Origin: VAZQ01 sp035293945
Lineage (GTDB): Bacteria; Pseudomonadota; Alphaproteobacteria; Rhizobiales; Xanthobacteraceae
DNA length: 64,000 nucleotides
Assembly: GCA_035293945.1 (NCBI GenBank)
Contig: DATGLV010000031.1
Span: 1 to 64,000 of the forward strand
Direction of reading: 5' to 3'
The notes below the pieces were generated by a model. That model ran no database searches. It saw nothing but the letters and a program-made list of their open reading frames with translations, and was not told the origin of the DNA. Positions 48,027-56,523 of this stretch are shown piece after piece; position 1 is the stretch's first letter, and each line of letters starts with the position of its first letter. The position numbers were made by a program, and so were the translations under genes.

Positions 48027-48392
48027 ATGCGCAAAATTTCCAGTCACATCGTGGGAGCGACCCTTGCGGCGGGCCTTCTCGCCATCCCAACAGCCGGCAT
48101 TGCGGCGTCCGCCGAAAATGGCAGGACGGCATTCATCCAGCACGGCTGCTGGGAATGCCACGGTTTCGAAGGGCAAGGCTCGACCGCGACCAGCGGCGGC
48201 AAGGTCATTGCCGATACAAAGCTGCCGCTCGATGCCTTTACGTCCTTCGTCCGCAACACGAATGGAGCGATGCCTTCGTTCAGCGCGAAGGTCGTTCCCG
48301 ACGCAGAGCTTGCGGACATCTACGCTTATCTGCAATCGCGGCCGCAACCGAAGCCCGCCAAGGACATCGCGCTCTTGAGTGAGGTCCCGTGA
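48027..48392 (+). CDS. small periplasmic cytochrome c, likely partner of the exported ThDP enzyme
   Basis: This 121-residue protein has a Sec leader (about residues 1-27, ending GIAA) and one haem site, CWECH (Cys41, Cys44, His45), with probable axial Met82 in GAMPSFSAKVV. The ADIYAYLQSRP tail is the usual C-terminal helix of class I cytochromes. It follows AGGAGGT. Its position directly after the exported ThDP enzyme suggests that it takes electrons from that enzyme in the periplasm (inference). Confidence 0.88.
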   Translation: MRKISSHIVGATLAAGLLAIPTAGIAASAENGRTAFIQHGCWECHGFEGQGSTATSGGKVIADTKLPLDAFTSFVRNTNGAMPSFSAKVVPDAELADIYAYLQSRPQPKPAKDIALLSEVP

Positions 48393-48514
48393 CGGGATAG
48401 CGTGGCCCGCCTCCCAGCACGGTGTGCGACTGCGCGCTCCTTGGTGTATTGCCTGTGCAAAATCGCCTTCGCGCGCTTGCGCCCGCGGGCGGACCTCGCA
48501 TCGATTTTGCACAC

Positions 48515-50644
48515 CTACAAATCTCGCTGCAGAATCAAGTTGCGATAGCCGTCGACCTTGCCGCTCCATCCTGGTGGGATCACAGTGGTGGCGTCGAACT
48601 GCTCGACGATGGCCGGGCCGGTGATCGTCGCGCCGATGTCGAGCCGGTCACGCTCATAGAGCACCGCGTGCAGCGAGCCCAGGCTCTTCTTTGCTCCGGC
48701 CTGGGAGCCGTGGACCGGAATATGGATGCGGCGCCGGCCCTTGATCGCGGCTTCGGTCGAGCGCGCCGCCGGCGGTGCCGCCTCCGCAACCGGCTTGAAC
48801 TTGGGCACGGCCACCCGCACCCGCACGCGATAGCTCACGAGCTCTACTGGCCGCTCCTTGGCGGCATGGCCATGAATATGAGCATGACGCTCGTCAAAGC
48901 GCACCCGCACGGCGGATAGCGACTCCGCACTCAGCTTCGCGCCATACAGTCCGTCGAGAGGTGTGCGCAGCTCGTAGCCTTGGCCGATATAGCGAAGGTC
49001 GAGCTCCCGCACGAAGCGGGCACCGGCCGGATCGAGGCCTTCGGTCATCAACTCCGCGCGCGCCCTGTCCTCGAGCGTGGCGAAGACTTGCTCGGCATGC
49101 TCAGGGTCCACCTCGGCCACGGCGGTGAGCTCGGAGCGGATATAATCGTGCACCACATCGGTGCAGAGGAGGCCCAGCGCCGAGAACGCGCCCGGCCGCG
49201 GCGGCACCAGAATGCGCCGCATGCCCAGCTCCTCGGCGACGGCAGCCGCGTGCACGGCGCCGGCTCCGCCGAAAGGCAATAGCGTGAAGGCTGACAGGTC
49301 GACGCCGCGCTTGGCGGCGAACACGCGTACTTCGTCTGCCATGCGCATGTCGACGATGCGCTGGATGCCGGCAGCGGCTTCCAGCGGCTCCATCCGCAAC
49401 GGCTCGGCGATCTCGCGCGCAAGCGCGGCGCGCGCCGCTTTTATGTCCAGTGTCTGCGCGCCGCCGAGGAAATATTCCGGATTGAGCAGGCCGCAAACGA
49501 GGTCGGCGTCAGTCACGGTCGGCTCTCTCCCGCCGCGAGCATAGCAGACCGGGCCCGGCTCAGCGCCCGCGCTCTGTGGCCCGACATTGAGGAAGCCGCC
49601 GCCGTCCACCCAGGCGATCGAGCCCCCGCCTGCCGAGATCGTGGTCATGTCGAGGGCCGGCACATCGATCTGGCGGCGAGCGATGGTTCCTTCGGTGACT
49701 TCGAGTGGCGCTCCGCCTTCGATGAAGGCAATGTCGGCGCTGGTGCCTCCCATGTCGAGCGTGACGAGGCCGCCCCTGGCGTCGTCTTCGGCGAGATGAG
49801 CGCTCGCCTGTGCGCCCGCGGCCGGACCGGAGAACAGCGTGTGCACCGTGCGGCCGCCGGCGATCGCGGCGGAGAACGGCATCACTCCGCCGTTCGATTG
49901 CATGAGAAAGCGCTGACCGGTCTCGACGCCCGCCGCATCGAGACCGCGATTGAGATGATCGATGTAGCGTACCAGCACCGGCTCAAGATAGGCGTTGACG
50001 AGCGTCGTCGACATGCGCGGCCATTCGCGCAGGCGCGGCAACACCTCGCTCGAGAGCGAGACATGGATGTTGGGACATTCGGCCTGAATGATTGCCCGCG
50101 TTTCCTGCTCATGCGTCGGATTCATGAACGAGAACAGGTAGCAGACGGCAATCGACTCCACGCCCGCTGCTTGCAGCTCGCGGGCAGCGCGCCGCACCGC
50201 ATCGAGATCCAAGCCCAGCAGCACCTCGCCCCTATAGTCGGAGCGCTCCGGTATCTCGCGGGTCAGGCTCTGTGGAGCGATCGGTGGCGGCTTTGCATAG
50301 AAGTAATCGAACAGATTGCCGTCGCGCGCCTGGGTCTGGGTCTCCTGCACGGCTCGGAAGCCCTGGGTGATGAGCAGCCCGACCTTGGCGCCGCGCATCT
50401 CGAGCAGCGCGTTGGTGGTGATCGTGGTGCCATGCGCGAAGAAGGCGATGCTTTCAGGCGCGATGCCGCGCGCCACGAAGCGGGCGACGCCGTTGAGCAC
50501 GCCCAATGCCGGGTTCTGTGGGGTTGAGGCAACCTTTTCGACCATGACGGCGCCGGTGAGGGAATCGAGCAGCACCAGATCGGTGTGCGTGCCGCCGACG
50601 TCCACGCCCAGCCGATAATGCGCCACGCCCGCGCCCGCCATCAT
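48515..50644 (-). CDS. hyuA: hydantoinase A / oxoprolinase-family ATPase subunit
   Basis: This 709-residue protein has the ASKHA-type nucleotide-binding start (YRLGVDVGGTHTDLVLLDS), the second phosphate loop VTLDMGGTSADIAFIEGG, and the HyuA motifs VYCYARGGREPTVTDADLV-like (CYARGG) and LLPFGGAGAVHAAAVAEELG. HyuA phosphorylates or activates the amide for opening with HyuB. The partner hyuB is 5 kb away. Start codons at 50644 and 50641 are both possible, with GGCGGA upstream. It is the last gene of a five-gene minus-strand series from 56359. Confidence 0.9.
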   Translation of the reverse strand: MMAGAGVAHYRLGVDVGGTHTDLVLLDSLTGAVMVEKVASTPQNPALGVLNGVARFVARGIAPESIAFFAHGTTITTNALLEMRGAKVGLLITQGFRAVQETQTQARDGNLFDYFYAKPPPIAPQSLTREIPERSDYRGEVLLGLDLDAVRRAARELQAAGVESIAVCYLFSFMNPTHEQETRAIIQAECPNIHVSLSSEVLPRLREWPRMSTTLVNAYLEPVLVRYIDHLNRGLDAAGVETGQRFLMQSNGGVMPFSAAIAGGRTVHTLFSGPAAGAQASAHLAEDDARGGLVTLDMGGTSADIAFIEGGAPLEVTEGTIARRQIDVPALDMTTISAGGGSIAWVDGGGFLNVGPQSAGAEPGPVCYARGGREPTVTDADLVCGLLNPEYFLGGAQTLDIKAARAALAREIAEPLRMEPLEAAAGIQRIVDMRMADEVRVFAAKRGVDLSAFTLLPFGGAGAVHAAAVAEELGMRRILVPPRPGAFSALGLLCTDVVHDYIRSELTAVAEVDPEHAEQVFATLEDRARAELMTEGLDPAGARFVRELDLRYIGQGYELRTPLDGLYGAKLSAESLSAVRVRFDERHAHIHGHAAKERPVELVSYRVRVRVAVPKFKPVAEAAPPAARSTEAAIKGRRRIHIPVHGSQAGAKKSLGSLHAVLYERDRLDIGATITGPAIVEQFDATTVIPPGWSGKVDGYRNLILQRDL

Positions 50645-50694
50645 GATTCCGCCAATCGTCCTTATCGCCGCCGCCAACCGCGTCTGCGCGCATA

Positions 50695-51669
50695 TCACTT
50701 TTTCAAGCCGATGACTTCCATCAGCTGCGCCAGCTCGGGGTCTTGGGCCGCGATCAACCGGCCGAACCGGTCGGCTGGCAGGAAGGCCGGACGGGCGCCC
50801 AGGCGAAGGCAGGTCTGCACGAATTCGGGACTGGCAACTGTGTCGCGAATGGCGGCTTCAAGCGTCGCGACGATGGGCGCGGCTGTGTCCTTGGGTGCGG
50901 AAATGCCGCGCCAAGCCTCGAGCGAGACTTTGAGCCCGAGCTCCTGCGCCGTCGGCACATCCGGGAAGGCCGGATCACGTATGTCAGTCATGCTCGCTAA
51001 GAGCCGCACCTGCCCGTTCTTGACGTACTCGCTCAGCGCGGCCGGCAGCTGCACCACCGCATCCACCTGTCCGCCGAGCAGGCTGGTGATGACCTCTGCG
51101 GCCCCGAAAGGCACGTCCACGACTCGCGCGCCCGCGGCCCGGAAAAGCGCAACCGAGGTGATGTGCGTATGGCTGCCGACGCCGGAATTGCCAACCGTGA
51201 TCGCCTCAGGGCGCGCTTTGGCGTCGGCGATCAGCTCGGCGAGCGTGTGCCAGCGCGCGTCGCCGCGCACCGCGACGACCGGCGACTCGACCAGCACTTG
51301 CGCGACCGGCGTGAAGGACCGGTAGTCGAGCTGCAACAGGCCCATATGGTGCGTGGTCGAGACGGAGTTCGAGCTCCAGACGAGCGAATGGCCGTCGGCC
51401 ATTTGTCCGGCCACGTAACGATACCCGATGGCCCCGCCGGCGCCCGGCCGGTTGACCACGATCACCTTGTTGTCGAGCCGCCGGGACATGCCTTCCGCCA
51501 GTAGGCGCGCGGTCACGTCCGCTGACGAGCCGGCTGGAAACAGCACGGTGATCTCGATGACGCCGCGGGAGGGCAACGCGGGAACCGCCGCCTCCTGCGC
51601 GGATGCGATGCCGATGGTGAGCCAGGCCAGCAGGGCAATAGCCGAGGCCGCGATCTTGGCGAGCTTCAT
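50695..51669 (-). CDS. Bug/TctC-family solute-binding protein
   Basis: This 324-residue periplasmic protein has a Sec leader (MKLAKIAASAIALLAWLTIG, cleavage near ASAQ) and Bug motifs (EITVLFPAGSSADVTARLLA, VVNRPGAGGAIGYRYV, VDVPFGAAEVITSLLGGQVD). It sits 50 bp upstream of hyuA and 18 bp downstream of the Gfo/Idh gene on the same strand, so it plausibly captures the substrate of this catabolic set. Confidence 0.88.
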   Translation of the reverse strand: MKLAKIAASAIALLAWLTIGIASAQEAAVPALPSRGVIEITVLFPAGSSADVTARLLAEGMSRRLDNKVIVVNRPGAGGAIGYRYVAGQMADGHSLVWSSNSVSTTHHMGLLQLDYRSFTPVAQVLVESPVVAVRGDARWHTLAELIADAKARPEAITVGNSGVGSHTHITSVALFRAAGARVVDVPFGAAEVITSLLGGQVDAVVQLPAALSEYVKNGQVRLLASMTDIRDPAFPDVPTAQELGLKVSLEAWRGISAPKDTAAPIVATLEAAIRDTVASPEFVQTCLRLGARPAFLPADRFGRLIAAQDPELAQLMEVIGLKK

Positions 51670-51687
51670 CGATCGTCTTTTCAGCTT

Positions 51688-52695
51688 TCAGCTGTTCTGC
51701 AGGACTTCCGCGACCTCGACCCGACGCCCCTCATGCGCTGACATGATACCAGCGCTGATGACGGCGAGCGAGGTCGTAGCATAGTCACCGCCTACTTCCA
51801 CGCGGCCGTAACCGCGCACCGCCGCGGCGAATTCCTCGAGTTGCTCGACGATCGTATCGTTGGCCGCGCAGGGCAGGGGGAGCGGGCGGTCGCTGCCGCG
51901 CTTCAAGAGCCGCAAACCGTTATGCAGGTCGAAATAGGCGGTCGCCTCCTTGCCGTAGATGTTCATCAGATAGAACTCGGACGCCGAGGCATAGCTCGCA
52001 TTCAGGATCGAGAGCGCCCCGTTTGCGTGCTCGAGAATGAGGCTTGCCACGTCCGGGTTGTCGCCCGGCAGCACCAGTTGGGCGAGCCGCCCGCTGACGG
52101 CCGTGACCGGCCCCATGAGATATTCGAGCACATCGACATAATGAATGCCGATCTGCAGCATGACTCCGCCCGGCATTCCGGCCGCCTGGTAGCGCCATGA
52201 GCTCAAGTCGATCTTGCCGAGCCGGTCGCGGCTGATATTGGCTTCCGCATTCACGAGCTTGCCGAACATGCCGGCCTCGATCTGGCCGCGAAGCAGGCGG
52301 AAATGGCTTTCGCGCCGCCGCTGATAGCCGAGCGCCAGCACCACGCCCGCCTTGGCGCATGCCGCCGTGATGGCGCGCCCGTCGGCGATCGTGTTGGCGA
52401 TCGGCTTGTCGAGGAACACATGCTTGCCGGCGGCGGCTGCAGCCGCAGTCGTGGCGAGATGCGCGTCATTTGGCGTGGTGTTGATGATCGCCTCTATCTG
52501 GGGGTCGCTGAGAATCGCCGCATACTCGTCGACCGCGCCGCAACCGTACTTGGCCGCGAAGGCCGCGCGCTTTTCCGCCGAGCGGGTGTAGCAGGCGACG
52601 ATTTTAAGCATCTCCGAGCGCTTGATGGCGTCGGCCAATACGTCCGACCACCAGCCCATGCCGATGCATGCGACCCGCAATGGCGCCCCTGCCAT
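51688..52695 (-). CDS. Gfo/Idh/MocA-family oxidoreductase
   Basis: This 335-residue protein has an N-terminal NAD(P)-binding fold (VACIGMGWWSDVLADAI), the DKPIA motif in place of the usual EKP near residue 96, and a C-terminal domain with YQRRRESHFRLL and GIHYVDVLEYLMGPV. Substrates are often sugars, inositols or cyclic polyols; here the context is amide/acid catabolism, so the role is open. The ATG at 52695 has AGGAT upstream. Confidence 0.88.
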   Translation of the reverse strand: MAGAPLRVACIGMGWWSDVLADAIKRSEMLKIVACYTRSAEKRAAFAAKYGCGAVDEYAAILSDPQIEAIINTTPNDAHLATTAAAAAAGKHVFLDKPIANTIADGRAITAACAKAGVVLALGYQRRRESHFRLLRGQIEAGMFGKLVNAEANISRDRLGKIDLSSWRYQAAGMPGGVMLQIGIHYVDVLEYLMGPVTAVSGRLAQLVLPGDNPDVASLILEHANGALSILNASYASASEFYLMNIYGKEATAYFDLHNGLRLLKRGSDRPLPLPCAANDTIVEQLEEFAAAVRGYGRVEVGGDYATTSLAVISAGIMSAHEGRRVEVAEVLQNS

Positions 52696-52834
52696 GTGCT
52701 TTCAATCCTCTGCTTGTCGGGAGTGCCGCGTAGACTAAAGAGCATGTGGTAATATGGCGTAAGCGCCGGCGAAACAACTACCGGGATGCCCGCCGGGTGG
52801 GCGCGCACTGTCGACTGGAGATTAGGCATCCGAT

Positions 52835-53989
52835 CTACCCGTAGGCCTTCAGCACATGGCGGGCGATGACCATCTTCATGACTTCGCTCGCGCCCTCTGT
52901 GATCCGATAGCTGCGCTGCTGGCGCCATAGCTTCTCGATCGGCAAATCGGTGGTCAGCCCGATGCCGCCGTGAATCTGCAGGCATTGATCGGCGGCGCGG
53001 AACGCCATCTCGTCGGCGAAATATTTGCACACATAGGCGTCCTCGCGCGCATCCTCGCCTTTGTCGAGGCGGGTTGCCGCCTTGTAGACCAACAGACGCG
53101 CGGCCTGCAGCTCAATGAAGATATCGGCAAGCTTCCATTGAATCGCCTGTCGATCGGCGAGCGGGCGTCCGAAGGTCGAGCGCTGCTTGGCATATTGGGT
53201 CGCCATCTCCAGGCATCGCTCGGCGACGCCGAGCGCTCGCGCTCCGTGCTTCACGCGGCCGGCGCCGAGCCATTTTTGCGCGAGCCCAAAGCCGCCGCCT
53301 TCCTCGCCGACACGATGGCTTGCCGGCACGCGCACATCCTCGAGCACAATCTCCCACGGCCGATCGCCCATCATGGTCTGGTAGGACGTGGTGAGCTTCA
53401 CGCCCGGCGTGTTCATATCCACCAAAAAGCAGGAGATGCCGCCGTGCGAACCCTTGGCGCGGTCGGTCGCGGCCATCAGCTGCATGAAATCGGCTTTGTT
53501 GGCGCCGCTGATGAAGCGTTTGACGCCGTTGATCACATAGGTGTCGCCGTCGCGCACCGCGGTGGTGCGCATGCCGCCCGGATCCGAGCCAGCATCGGGC
53601 TCCGTCTGGGCGAAGCAGGCGCGCTTCTCGCCGCGCAGCACCGGTAAGAGATATTTCTCCTTCATCTCGCCGGTCAGCGTGTAGAGGATGCCGCGCACGG
53701 TCGGTCCGGTGATGCTTTCCCCGCGCGAGGGCAGCGCGATGGTGCGCGAAAGCTCCTCGGTCACGAGGCTGCGCGCGAGCAGCGAGAGGCCACCGCCACC
53801 GTATTCCTCCGGCACCTCCATCATCCAGATGCCGAGCTTCTTGGCACCCTCGGTGAAGCGCGCGCGATAATGGGCTTTGAGCTCCTCGCCTTCGAGTGTG
53901 TCGCGCTCGACCGGAATGAGCTCGCCGTCTACGAACCGCCGCAGCGATTCCTTGAACATCCGCAGCTCCTCGGGAAGCTCGAAGTCCAT
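52835..53989 (-). CDS. acyl-CoA dehydrogenase
   Basis: This 384-residue flavoprotein has the complete fold: helical N-terminal domain, FAD-binding stretch CFAQTEPDAGSDPGGM, middle beta domain (RFISGANKADFMQL) and C-terminal FAD motifs (IHGGIGLTTDLP). The end reads YRITEGASEVMKMVIARHV, as in ACAD10/11 or CaiA-like members. It oxidises an acyl-CoA to the 2-enoyl form. The start follows GAGGAGG. It lies between acyl-CoA synthetase copy 2 and the Gfo/Idh gene and could act on the CoA ester made by that synthetase. Confidence 0.92.
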   Translation of the reverse strand: MDFELPEELRMFKESLRRFVDGELIPVERDTLEGEELKAHYRARFTEGAKKLGIWMMEVPEEYGGGGLSLLARSLVTEELSRTIALPSRGESITGPTVRGILYTLTGEMKEKYLLPVLRGEKRACFAQTEPDAGSDPGGMRTTAVRDGDTYVINGVKRFISGANKADFMQLMAATDRAKGSHGGISCFLVDMNTPGVKLTTSYQTMMGDRPWEIVLEDVRVPASHRVGEEGGGFGLAQKWLGAGRVKHGARALGVAERCLEMATQYAKQRSTFGRPLADRQAIQWKLADIFIELQAARLLVYKAATRLDKGEDAREDAYVCKYFADEMAFRAADQCLQIHGGIGLTTDLPIEKLWRQQRSYRITEGASEVMKMVIARHVLKAYG

Positions 53990-54009
53990 TTCTCTTGCCT
54001 CCTCAGTAA

Positions 54010-54265
54010 TAGCAACGCCGCCTTGCCACGGGCGAGGGAGTGCTCCCTCCCCCCATAGCGCGTCGTAAGACGCGCGTTAACGCGCTGGTGTGGGGGAGGG
54101 TTGGGGAGGGGGGCTTATTAGGCAATAGAGGTCGAACAACCCCCACCCCTAATCCCTCCCCACGCGAAGTCGGGTATACCCGACTTCGCCACCGAACGTG
54201 GTCGAAGTCGGATAGATCCGACTTCGACTGGGGAGGGGAGCGCACCCAGTCTGCCGGAAGTCTTT
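54010..54265. repeat. complex intergenic repeat with long palindromes
   Basis: It contains the triple-segment hairpin motif at 54058-54085, a perfect 26-bp palindrome at 54164-54189 (arms GCGAAGTCGGGTA / TACCCGACTTCGC), and a second palindrome at 54201-54228 (arms GTCGAAGTCGGA / TCCGACTTCGAC, spacer TAGA). The two palindromes share the core GAAGTCGG. Flanking G/C runs (CCCTCCCC, GGGGAGGGG) add further pairing. Confidence 0.8.
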
Positions 54266-54283
54266 CTTTCATCAACTCCACCA

Positions 54284-56359
54284 TCATTCGCGCCAGACGA
54301 CGCGCACGTCGACCGCTGTCGCTCCCGCAGCATCGACCATCAACGGATTGATCTCGATCTCGGCAATGCGCGCACGGTGGTCGAGATAAAATTGTGCAAG
54401 GGAAAGCGCCGCTTGCGTGAGCGCTCCGCGGTCGGCGGCGGCACGGCCGCGAAAACCGGCAAGCAGCTTTGCCAGGCGCAGGCCATCGATCATGGCGGCG
54501 ATCTCTGCAGGGGTCACCGGCAGGAGCCTCAGGCTCACGTCGCGGGCAAGCTCGACCAGGATGCCGCCGGCGCCGATCAAGAGCAGCGGCCCATAGAGCG
54601 GATCGCTGTGCGCCCCGACGATGGCCTCGACGCCGCGCGCCATTTTCTGCACCAGCAGTCCGTCGACGCGCGCCTCAGGATGCGCGGACCGGGCCGCCGC
54701 GAGCAGCGCCCGGGCGGCTTCCGTCACTTCGGCGGAGTTGCGCAGGTCAAGCGCAACTCCGCCGGCTTCGGTCTTGTGCAGGATGTCGGGCGATTTGATC
54801 TTGAGTGCAACCGGGAACCCGATTGTCGTCGCCGCGACCGCGGCCCCCTCCGGCGACGCGGCTGTGCGACTCTCGGGCAACGCGATGCCGTAGCGCGCGA
54901 GCATCGCATCGAGATTTGCGGGCGTCAGATCGCTTGCCGGCGCGGGCGCCGGCATCGGCGGACGCCGTCCACTGCGCTGTGCGTAGAACCACAGCGCGTT
55001 CATGGCGCGCAGCGTCGGTTCGAGCCCTTGCAGGAACGGAAAGCCGGCCTCCTCCTGGGCTGCGACCGATTCAGGCCGCATCTGGTAGCTCATGCGGCCA
55101 AAACCGATGACCGGCTTGTCGGTCAGCGTGAGCAGCCGGTTGAGCGCCTCGACCCCGTCCCAGGCGCCCTTCTTGTTCGGCAGCATCGCCGCCCAGGCCA
55201 GCATGTCGACATTGGGATCGCGCGCCACCACATCGCACACTTGCGCCGCATGCTCGAGCGTCGAAGGAATGCCGAGATCGAGCGGGTTCTTCGGGACGAT
55301 GCTGTCCTGCATGAATGGCTTGAGGGCCGTGTTGGTGGCTTGTGTGAATTCGGCAAGCACCGCCTTCTCGGCTTCCGCGTAGTCGAACAACAAATCGACG
55401 GTCCCGCCCGAGGTGGTGACAAAGCCCATGCGCGGACCTTTGGGCAGGCGCCCGCCCTGGAAGGCGAGCGCCGTCTCCACCATGTCGTCCAGCGAGCGGC
55501 AATTGCAGATGCCGTAGCGCTCGCACATCGCGAGATACGCCGCATAGTCACCGCCGATCACGCCGGTATGCGACTGCGCTGCAGCTTGCGATTTGGCAGT
55601 GGCGCCGGTCTTGATCGCCAGGATCGGCTTGCCGGCCTCGAGCGCCCGGGCAGCCGCATGCATGAAGGCTTGCGGCCGCCTGATTCCTTCGATGAACAGC
55701 GTGATGATGCGCGTGTGCGGATCGTCGACTAGGAAGTTGAGATAGTCGGCGAGATCGAGATCGGCCTCGTTGCCGGACGTGATCCCGTAGGAAAAGCGCA
55801 AGCCGCGATCGGCGCCCGTGCGCAGCCAGAATTGCAGCGTGCCGCCCGATTGGAACACGCAGGCGATCGAGCCCGCCGGCACCCGGCACAGCTCCGTGTT
55901 CGGATAGGCGAACAGCCGCTCGGGATAGCTATGCGCGCCCATGCAGTTCGGCCCGGCGACCCGCAGACCGGCGTCGGCCAGGAATGACTTGAGCCAGGCG
56001 CCGCGCTTTTTCGATTCCGGGTCCTCACCATCGCCGACCGCGCCCGCATAGATGGTCGCGGATTTCAGCCCTGCGGCTTTCGCATCAGTCAACACGTCGG
56101 CGACGCCGGCCGCCGGCACGATCACCATCGCGTGCTCGACGCTTTCGGGCAGCTCGCGCAGCGACGGGAAGCAGCGTTCGCCATAGACTTCGCGCTGGCG
56201 CGGATTGACGAGATAGATGCGGCCCGAATAGCCGAATTGGCGCAGATTGTCGTAGATGAGCCGCGGCCACTTGCCGCGCTCCGACGCACCAACCAGCGCC
56301 ACCGAAGAGGCCCGCAGCACGGTTGCGGGCGAGCGGAACTCGACTTTCTCGGCGTTCAC
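54284..56359 (-). CDS. acyl-CoA synthetase, NDP(ADP)-forming (copy 2)
   Basis: This 691-residue protein has the same fused layout as the copy at 10100-12196: CoA-binding domain (SVALVGASERGKW), phosphohistidine motif SHTGV, and an ATP-grasp half (VALKIKSPDILHKTEAGGV, IAEIEINPLM). It starts at GTG 56359 with GGAGA seven bases upstream. It heads a minus-strand series with acyl-CoA dehydrogenase, Gfo/Idh, a Bug protein and hyuA, so it likely activates an acid of that pathway. The acid is unknown. Confidence 0.9.
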   Translation of the reverse strand: MNAEKVEFRSPATVLRASSVALVGASERGKWPRLIYDNLRQFGYSGRIYLVNPRQREVYGERCFPSLRELPESVEHAMVIVPAAGVADVLTDAKAAGLKSATIYAGAVGDGEDPESKKRGAWLKSFLADAGLRVAGPNCMGAHSYPERLFAYPNTELCRVPAGSIACVFQSGGTLQFWLRTGADRGLRFSYGITSGNEADLDLADYLNFLVDDPHTRIITLFIEGIRRPQAFMHAAARALEAGKPILAIKTGATAKSQAAAQSHTGVIGGDYAAYLAMCERYGICNCRSLDDMVETALAFQGGRLPKGPRMGFVTTSGGTVDLLFDYAEAEKAVLAEFTQATNTALKPFMQDSIVPKNPLDLGIPSTLEHAAQVCDVVARDPNVDMLAWAAMLPNKKGAWDGVEALNRLLTLTDKPVIGFGRMSYQMRPESVAAQEEAGFPFLQGLEPTLRAMNALWFYAQRSGRRPPMPAPAPASDLTPANLDAMLARYGIALPESRTAASPEGAAVAATTIGFPVALKIKSPDILHKTEAGGVALDLRNSAEVTEAARALLAAARSAHPEARVDGLLVQKMARGVEAIVGAHSDPLYGPLLLIGAGGILVELARDVSLRLLPVTPAEIAAMIDGLRLAKLLAGFRGRAAADRGALTQAALSLAQFYLDHRARIAEIEINPLMVDAAGATAVDVRVVWRE

Positions 56360-56395
56360 TCCGTCGTCTCCTGGCGAGTCACTAGAACCAGTGTT

Positions 56396-56474
56396 GTAGC
56401 CCGGATGGAGCGGAGCGCAATCCGGGGTCGCACAGGCGAGCCACCCGCATTGCGCTCCGCTTCATGCGGGCTAC
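56396..56474. repeat. palindromic repeat (GTAGCCCGGATGGAGC family), copy 1
   Basis: GTAGCCCGGATGGAGCGGAGCGCAAT and its imperfect inverse ATTGCGCTCCGCTTCATGCGGGCTAC flank a 27-bp centre. A close copy lies at 58441-58513. Confidence 0.8.
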
Positions 56475-56523
56475 TATGCTTGTGCTATGATCTTGGCCAC
56501 GCTCGATCAACCGGGAGCCCCCC

